Assembly: GCA_029783825.1 (NCBI GenBank)
Contig: JAREIK010002450.1
Span: 935,039 to 999,038 of the forward strand
DNA: 64,000 nt
DNA from: Sapria himalayana
Lineage: Eukaryota > Streptophyta > Magnoliopsida > Malpighiales > Rafflesiaceae
Direction: 5' to 3'
Below the pieces are notes generated by a model. That model searched no databases. It was not told the DNA's origin and worked only from the letters and a program-made list of their open reading frames with translations. The position numbers and the translations under genes were made by a program. Positions 57,421 through 64,000 of the stretch are shown here, piece by piece; positions within the stretch are counted from its first letter, which is position 1; every line of letters begins with the position of its first letter.

Positions 57421-59169
57421 ATTGGATAAATGGATTGGTAATATTCAATTTTGTTTTAATTGTTTGTTTTAATTGATGGTTCATAATTGAAAAGAAACCA
57501 ATTGTGTCACTGATATTGTTACAAAAAATTAACAAAAATGAGTTTTTCTTTAATTGGTGTAGAAAGAATGGTGCTTTTCCTTAAGCTTTGGATGCTTATT
57601 TACATGCTTCATTTTATTGTCTTCTTGTTTTTTTTTCAATTATTGAATGAATTTCTCAAAGGATGCCGCATTTGATACTGTGTTTTTAGATATGCAAGTT
57701 AAAGGCAGCTCTATCAAGCAATGAATGCCAGATCATTACTAAATGTGCAGTTTCTAACATTTCATAGGTGCCTAATGTCATTCCTCCCTTGCACTATGAA
57801 TTTATGACATCTGATGTTTTAGAAATCTGTGATTTCTGATGATCTCGTTGGCAATGAATCTGATGTTATGGCTAGGAAACTCTAAGTTTCTGTTAAAGTT
57901 TATGTGGTCATCAATATAGTTAAGCTGAATTTATTCGCTGGAGTTGCAAGAGAATCCTCCACGGCCACAGCACATGTATAGGTTACTTTTAATAAATTGA
58001 CTTTTTTTCTATTTTTTTTTGCGAGTGATGTAAGAAGATTATTATTCTTCATTGTGCTCAATTTGGAATGGGTATTACTCCCATACATAAGCTTATGTAG
58101 TATCCGATGGAGTTGGAAAATAATGAGATTGATTTTTAATGCTAATTGTTCCAAATAAGTCCCTTTATAATTTTTTGAAAATAATTGCACTATAAAAAAT
58201 ATGGTGAATTGAGTAATAATAGATATAGTATAAAAGAATTGAAGCTTCATTATACTAGGAATTTTCTTCTAGTTAAGTCTTCTATATACATGTACATCAT
58301 ATACGAATATAATACAATTCAATGAACATAACATTAATGATTAAACATCCATAGATAAAAAGTTAATAAGTTAATTTTAGTAATTTACTCAAACATGCTA
58401 TGTTAATTGAGTTTTTTTCCTTTTCGCTCACTCATGTCCATCTAAATCTGGAAAAAAATGGTTTGATGGAGAAAATAGTAGTACAAAAACATGAGTAATA
58501 ATCTGTAGGCTATGCTACCATATATTTATCAAAGCATAACCTTATTTATTTATTTATTTTGATTTGATTAACTGGTTTAATTTTCGTATAGATATGGTAC
58601 CGCAATGTTCCTCATATTAAACTTGCAGAAGTGGAGGGATATCTGAATTGGATTAAAGTTACAGGCGAATATCTCACTTTCCTTAATGGTGGCACCCATT
58701 TCAAAAATGAGCTCTGCACTACATCGACTTCATCAACGAGGTCATTCTTTCCCTAATTGCAGAAACATAGAAACTAGCATTTCACTAGATACGATGCAGC
58801 ACGACTAGGACAATTTTGCCGCAGTAGAAAGATGGTGACCAGAAGAACTGGGGGAGAGAAAGCAATGTCAATTTCATTGATTGATTATACTTTATGCAAT
58901 GTCGTTAGATAAATTGATGAAGAAGAAGAGATGACATGTCTAATTCATGACAGGAACAAGGAAGTTGCCGAAAGACAGAAACATATATACTTATATTATG
59001 TTTTTGTTTTAACTATGTAACATATTGTATCAGAATAATTTATTAATTGCTTTTACTTTTTGTTAATTATAAATTATGGTTTGTAGTATATGTTTTTATT
59101 CTATTTAATATGAAAATTTTAAAATATGTAATCAAATTTTTTGTAAAAAAATTAAATTGTGAAAATAGT
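57421..59169. other. Interior of CACTA-like element, right half
   Basis: Mostly AT-rich. 58590-58740 is less AT-rich and has a plus-strand stretch IKLAEVEGYLNWIKVTGEYL; I do not recognise it. It might be a captured exon or transposase remnant. The minus-strand frame 57900-58250 shows no family signature. Confidence 0.35.
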
Positions 59170-59440
59170 TTTGGAATGAAAATAGCTAGGGATTTTTCCC
59201 TCGCTAATTTAGCTAGGAAATTTTCTACAACTCTTAATTACGATCAAATTTAGCAAGGGAAAAAAATATAATTAGCTAGGAAATCTCCATCATTCAAAAA
59301 TTTGCTAGGGAATTTTGTTTTCTCATTAATAGTTTGTAACAAGCACTTTAGCTTGGGATAATTTCCATCGTAAATCCATAGGTATTCTATTTTAGTGACG
59401 GAATAAGCTCATATAGCTAGGAATAAATTTCCCAAGCCAC
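59170..59440. repeat. Right subterminal repeat region of CACTA-like element
   Basis: Repeated agctaggga, cctcgctaa, tagctaggaaat and tttgctaggga words in both orientations, matching those of the left region. Confidence 0.65.
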
Positions 59441-59468
59441 ATGGGCTTTTTTTTTTTGTTGTTGTGAA

Positions 59469-60430
59469 ATGTCTCCCTAACCTAATAGAATATAAGGTGA
59501 TTATCACAATTGAACTCATCCTAATGATAGTCCCCTTATAGATGTCCCCTTGGAATATCACCACAGAGTTTAAAATTATCTATACTCAAGATTCATTCAT
59601 AATCTAATAGCTTTTAAGAAACTTTATTAACTATCACTGACAGTTACTTTAAATGTATACTCTTATTCTCTAGCCTTATGTACCATAAAGATCAAGAATT
59701 AATATAATTTATAAGTATTTATATTTTTGGCTTTATTAATATCATACTCACACAAGTAATATATGATTCTCTCAAGTTTTACTAGTGAAAATCATATTAG
59801 CAAAAGCAACTCACAAGAGTTGCCACCACCTTGTGAGTCACAACAAACTAGCATATTTTCTAAGGATGGTGATATCACCATCCTTCTCGGTGATGACATA
59901 ACTCACATACTAATTATGAAAATCTTAGAAGAATATTATATATAATATTTATCTCAATCAAGAATCAATTATTTTAAGAAGTGTATAATTGATTGGCATG
60001 TAAAGGATTTCACAAAGTTGGCTTCATATGTATTATACTTACAATAATTAATATATCTAAATTTTGGGTTTTAACATATAGGTTTATCTCATGCATCTCT
60101 AGCAAAAAAAATTATGACTTCCTTCTTACCATATGCACAAGTGTGCCTTATGAATTACTTGTCACTGTCCACCAGAACAATCTCACACAAACCTACCATT
60201 AGATAAAATCCTAGTTCAATTTTTATTTAATCATCTATTCATCAATATTCATAACACAACATAAAACAAATACATCTATTACTATAATAACAATGTCATA
60301 TCATATAAAATAAATTATGCAAATCCTAGACCACATGTTGTTTTGATACAAACTTTTGAATTTACCATAGAAAGGGGAGCTTGAGGGTCATGCCTCCTAA
60401 CTCAAGGAATTAACATTAATTATTAAATCT
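59469..60430 (+). repeat. Repeat family E copy
   Basis: Parallels 43100-44280, and the reverse complement of 48090-48760, in blocks such as ctcttattctctagcctt and gatt ctctcaag..tttactagtg. It adjoins the LTR at 60440, with the same relative arrangement as in the other copies, so in element orientation it lies just inside or at the end of the LTR. Confidence 0.6.
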
Positions 60431-60439
60431 CTTTTTTAC

Positions 60440-61690
60440 TTGTAGAGCCCTTAGGGAGTGTGAAATTAACCCCTATAGTTTGGTGGCTATAACTTTGGCT
60501 TTTCTTGTTACATAGAGGGAGAAGAAGAAAATGAGAGATATCTAGAATTTCTCTTTCTTCCACTTTTATAATTGAGTAATTATGTATTACTCTAAGTAGA
60601 AAGTCGTGGCTTTCAGAATATAGATACAACTTTGGTCTTCATCTCTTAAGCTTGAGGCCATGACTCTAAAAAATTATTGTGACTCTTGAATGCATTCAAA
60701 TCTTTCTATAACACTAAGTCTTGGTGCTTGGAAATAATTATGATTTGGGTATAATATCTCTATAATATTTATTCATGATATTGTGAAGTGGGCATCACTT
60801 CATGTACCTATCTTCTTGTTCTTCATAAAGGATCATGGTGCTAAGAAATATCACGACCCTATGAATGACCTCTAATATTATTACATGCCATCGACACTAT
60901 GAAATAACCATGTCATTGGAATTAATATTTTTTGATCATTATATGGCCATACACTAAGAAATAGCCATGACACTAAAAGGTCTCTCATGTGCATCTCGTA
61001 GCCTCGTCAATTAGAAATGGACATAGTATAAAACTTATTTTTCATATGCCTCAAGTTTTATGGTACTATGAGTGGTTAAAGTACTAACCTTCATTTCTCT
61101 CATATATCATATTACCAAGGTACTATAAATATATCTTGGTACTAACAATTAGCCCATACATAAAAGTCATAGTTTTTACTTCCTTTGAAATCAAGAGTCG
61201 CGGTCTTGGGGAATGGTCATCCTAGAGTAATTTCATATATAATATTTCATGTCCCAGATGTCATGCTACTAAATAATTACCATAGTTTTAGCATGAATAG
61301 TTTTGACTTTATAATTTTCTATAACATAAAAGTTGTAACTAGGATATGGTCATAACTTTTAGTAATAGTAAGATACTTGATTGTTACGACATAAAATTAA
61401 GGTTATGATTATTTAAATTTTATGAGTTAAATATGGTTGTGATTTTATGATATCATAGCTACAAAGAATATGTCATACAATAAAAAAATTGTATTAATGA
61501 GTTGATAGGGTCATGACGTAAAAATTATCATGACCAGTTAAGTTGAGTTTTAACTAACAATGAATGTTGAACCTATGCAAGACTTTATACTAAAAAGTCA
61601 TGAAATCAATCTATAATTATTTCATTTCCATGTCTATGCATCATCAAAAATTACCAAAATACAAAAGAATATTTAGTAATTTTAACACCG
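60440..61690 (-). repeat. LTR of family C/D, minus orientation
   Basis: The reverse complement aligns with 45905-47780 and 52430-54300, for example acttttataattgag (TATA region) near 60560, cttgaggccatgactc, and the start near 61625-61690 (tatgcatcatcaaaaattacc). It carries neither hAT-like insertion and gives the uninterrupted length, about 1.25 kb. Confidence 0.7.
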
Positions 61691-64000
61691 ACCAAACTAC
61701 AACACTAAAGTAATTATTCAACCCTGACCAATAAATTTCCTCTCCTTAACAAAAAAAGTCTTCAGCATCTCTAAGAAACTCTATGACTAGGTTTGCTTTT
61801 CATAGAGCCTAAAAATATTGGGGTAACTTCAAGCAGACATATTGATAGTCTTAGTGGGGGTTTGAGTTTCTTGACTATACTAATGGGTTATTAGATGTGT
61901 ACATTGATTTATATGGTGAATATAAGTATATATTATATTACTTGTATGAAAAAAAAATATCTTTGTGCAACCTCTCAAGTAGTACTATGTTTAACAACCA
62001 TAGCTACACCATCAAAATATCTTTTCCTTCATCGGAGATCTCTAATGATTATGCTAGCTTCTCAACATATTCTTTAACTTCCTTGTTTCTTTCTTTTTTT
62101 AGTCTTGCTTCAAGTATATTTGTTTCTCAGGGATTTCTTTGTTAGATGTATCAACTTTAGTGAATGTTATAGCTTCTTCTTCTATATTGGCTTGTCCCTT
62201 AACTTTTTGAATCCCCAAAATTATATTATTGAGTATATTAGTTGTTTTGATTTTCTTCTTGGATCCAGAAAGTCGCAATGCTAAGTAAAGTAATGACTTT
62301 GTCTTGAAGTTTTTCTTTGCCCTTTCTCTTTTGTAACTTCAAAGTTGTGGCACTCTACATAGTTGTGGCTTTATATTTGAGCTTCAAATAGACTAATTCA
62401 TTCTATATCACCAAAGTTGTGATATTGTGCATAGCTATGGCTTTGTCTTAAAGCTTTCCTTGGAAATTTTCATTCTATAACAACTAAGACATAGTGTTGA
62501 ATATAACCGTAGCTTTGTCTTCAAGCTTTCCTTGGTCATTTTCATTTTATACCCTAAAGTAATGGCATAGGGCACAACCATAGCTTTATCTTCAAGTTTT
62601 CTTGACTATTTTCATATTATAACACTAAAATCATGGTGTTGGGCACAGTTAGGACTGTGTCTTTGATTGGCTCCTATATGGTTTCTTTCTTAATCATATC
62701 TTTCTCAATTGTTCCCTTAGCTTCTTTGGAGTTATCAACAAAAGATTTATCTTAGGTAGCAACTTCAAAGAATATCATGATTTCATAATAGTCATCATCT
62801 TATATTTTCTCATTTTCATAACTCTAAAATAGTTCATCATAGTATTTCTCATCTTTATCACTATCATAGTTCCAAAGTTGTTCTTTAATTTCATTTCTTT
62901 TATCTTCATCTGGCCAATAGTCTTCTACAAAGTTCTTCTATTAGAAATCCACTTTTTATTGCATTATAGATTAACAGAGATTGTCTATTATCCAATACCT
63001 TGTTTCATCATCAACTAGACCCAACAAGTCATTATAAAAATTAAACTTTACTTGCTCATCACCGATATAGAGACTAAACTCTCATTTCTTGATGTTGATA
63101 ATGGTTTGTTCCATTGCAAAATTGGTTGTCTGAATATTAATGGTACATAATTATCTCCTTTATATATAATATAATGAAATCTACTAGAAAAATAAAGATA
63201 CTCACCTTAACTAATACATCTCAATAATCCCAGCTAGACACTTAATAATCCTATCCACCAATTAAAATGAGAGAGATGTTTGAGAAATTTTACTTAGATT
63301 CAATCTTTGTGTAATTGAAAGGGGGCATCAAATTGGTGTTTAATCTCAAGTCACTCAATATTTTATGAAATATGTGATTTTCAAAAGTACAAGATATAAT
63401 AAAATATTCAAATTCATTCAATTTCATCAAAAGTTTTCTTTAAATGATTGTATTATACTTTTTGATCATATTCAATTTTGTATGTCTTTAACTTTATCTT
63501 ACTATTCATTATATATTTTATAAAACTTTATGCAGTTTGGTATTAATGTTAAGAGTATCAGGTAAATGGTATATTTACTTCAATGTTCTAGAATATATTG
63601 AAAAAATTTGTGGTGTTCATCTAATTTTCCCTTTCTAAACTATTGTGGAAATAAAAGATTCATCAAAAACTTACCCTTAGCATTATTCTGATTTATTTTT
63701 TTTATCTACATGGTCTCAGATAACCTCCATTCACTCATTCTTTTATATGTTTCCCTCATTTGCATCTTTGATTGAGATTTAGGCTTGCACATACTCTTGA
63801 GTCATGACTTTATTAGGTTTTGTAGCATCATATCCTTCATTCTTTGAGCTCTATTTAGTATGGGTAGCGGCTTCTTGGAAAACTTTAGTCTAAGTCTTGA
63901 TTTTTGGAAATGTCATGACACTATGAGCCCCAAAAGTCCTAAAATTATTTTGTTAATGTAGTACTTTTATAACTCTATTTAGTAGGAGGTATTATTTGGA
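61691..64000 (-). pseudogene. Gypsy-related gag/protease remnant, minus strand
   Basis: The minus strand reads SLYIGDEQVKFNFYNDLLGLVDDETRYWIIDNLC near 62985-63085 in pieces, which resembles the Athila/Tat-type segment following the protease (GDEKV.FN...A..YP...D.C). Then come acidic stretches (EDYWPDEDKRNEIKEQLW), the 72-bp repeat array and a Lys/Glu-rich tail. All frames are broken. 63150-64000 is AT-rich with no further domain seen. Confidence 0.45.
62225..62660 (-). repeat. 72-bp tandem repeat array
   Basis: Unit starts (ctttgtctt-type) at 62297, 62369, 62441, 62513, 62584 and 62655, so the period is 72, 72, 72, 71, 71; a weaker unit precedes at about 62225. On the minus strand a unit of 24 codons reads like KAMVVPYAITLGYKMKMTKESL. 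The multiple-of-three period suggests it expanded inside a coding region. Confidence 0.8.

Larger units (their letters stand above)
54609..59468. mobile_element. CACTA-like DNA transposon, degenerate
   Basis: The left end reads gactacgaaaatatc, close to CACTACAAAAA; the right end reversed reads CACAACAACAAAAAAA. Both subterminal regions (54609-55020 and 59170-59440) are filled with copies of ctagctaattt, ccctagctaa and ccgtcgctaa-type words in both orientations, as CACTA elements have. The 3-bp target duplication is not conserved (gtt/aaa). The interior contains a Copia fragment and no recognisable transposase. Confidence 0.6.

Overview
This is nuclear DNA of a flowering plant. It has one spliced gene of eukaryotic type, a homomeric acetyl-CoA carboxylase. 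It also holds typical plant Copia and Gypsy retrotransposons, hAT-like and CACTA-like DNA elements, tRNA-derived SINEs and a block that looks like plant mitochondrial DNA. The carboxylase resembles the cytosolic ACC1 type rather than the grass plastid type. The GC-rich hAT-like elements and the TE density make me lean to a non-grass monocot such as a palm, but that taxon guess is weak. Nothing here is bacterial: no operons, CRISPR arrays or rRNA genes were seen.

Layout. 1-6.85 kb: a decayed minus-strand Copia element (Copia-I), split by a hAT-like element (255-3184) that itself carries a tiny short-LTR Copia derivative (386-1659). 6.85-10.5 kb: AT-rich DNA with GC-rich hAT-like patches and a SINE-like stretch. 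10.5-15.9 kb (copy A) and 32.7-37.5 kb (copy B): two diverged direct copies of a composite that holds Copia pol domains in swapped order. 15.9-23.2 kb: a minus-strand Copia (Copia-II) with two long terminal repeats; a second hAT-like element, a SINE and a mitochondrial-like insertion lie inside it. 23.2-24.8 kb: 3' remnant of a plus-strand Copia. 24,845-27,430: the last three exons of the carboxylase gene, the only clearly host-coding sequence. 28.7-29.3 kb: inverted copy of the Copia-I LTR. 29.3-32.7 kb: decayed minus-strand Gypsy element. 37.5-38.4 kb: another leader/LTR fragment of Copia-II. 38.8-45.85 kb: minus-strand Copia-IV with both LTRs. 45.9-54.3 kb: a plus-strand element with roughly 1.25-kb LTRs, no recognisable pol, and a putative-plant-transposon-type domain. 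54.6-59.47 kb: a CACTA-like element carrying a Copia integrase fragment. 59.5-64 kb: more of the 1.25-kb LTR family on the minus strand, with a 72-bp tandem repeat.

What stands out is how well the insertion history can be read. Two hAT-like insertions with perfect 8-bp target-site duplications have their empty site preserved in a paralogous copy in the same window. Two further insertions (short-LTR Copia, second hAT) are also dated by an uninterrupted relative. I did not find an undescribed defence or metabolic system. The best candidates for novelty are the swapped-order Copia pair, the ladder of primer-binding-site-like motifs in the Copia-II leader, the palindrome array in the hAT-like family, and the pol-less long-LTR family.
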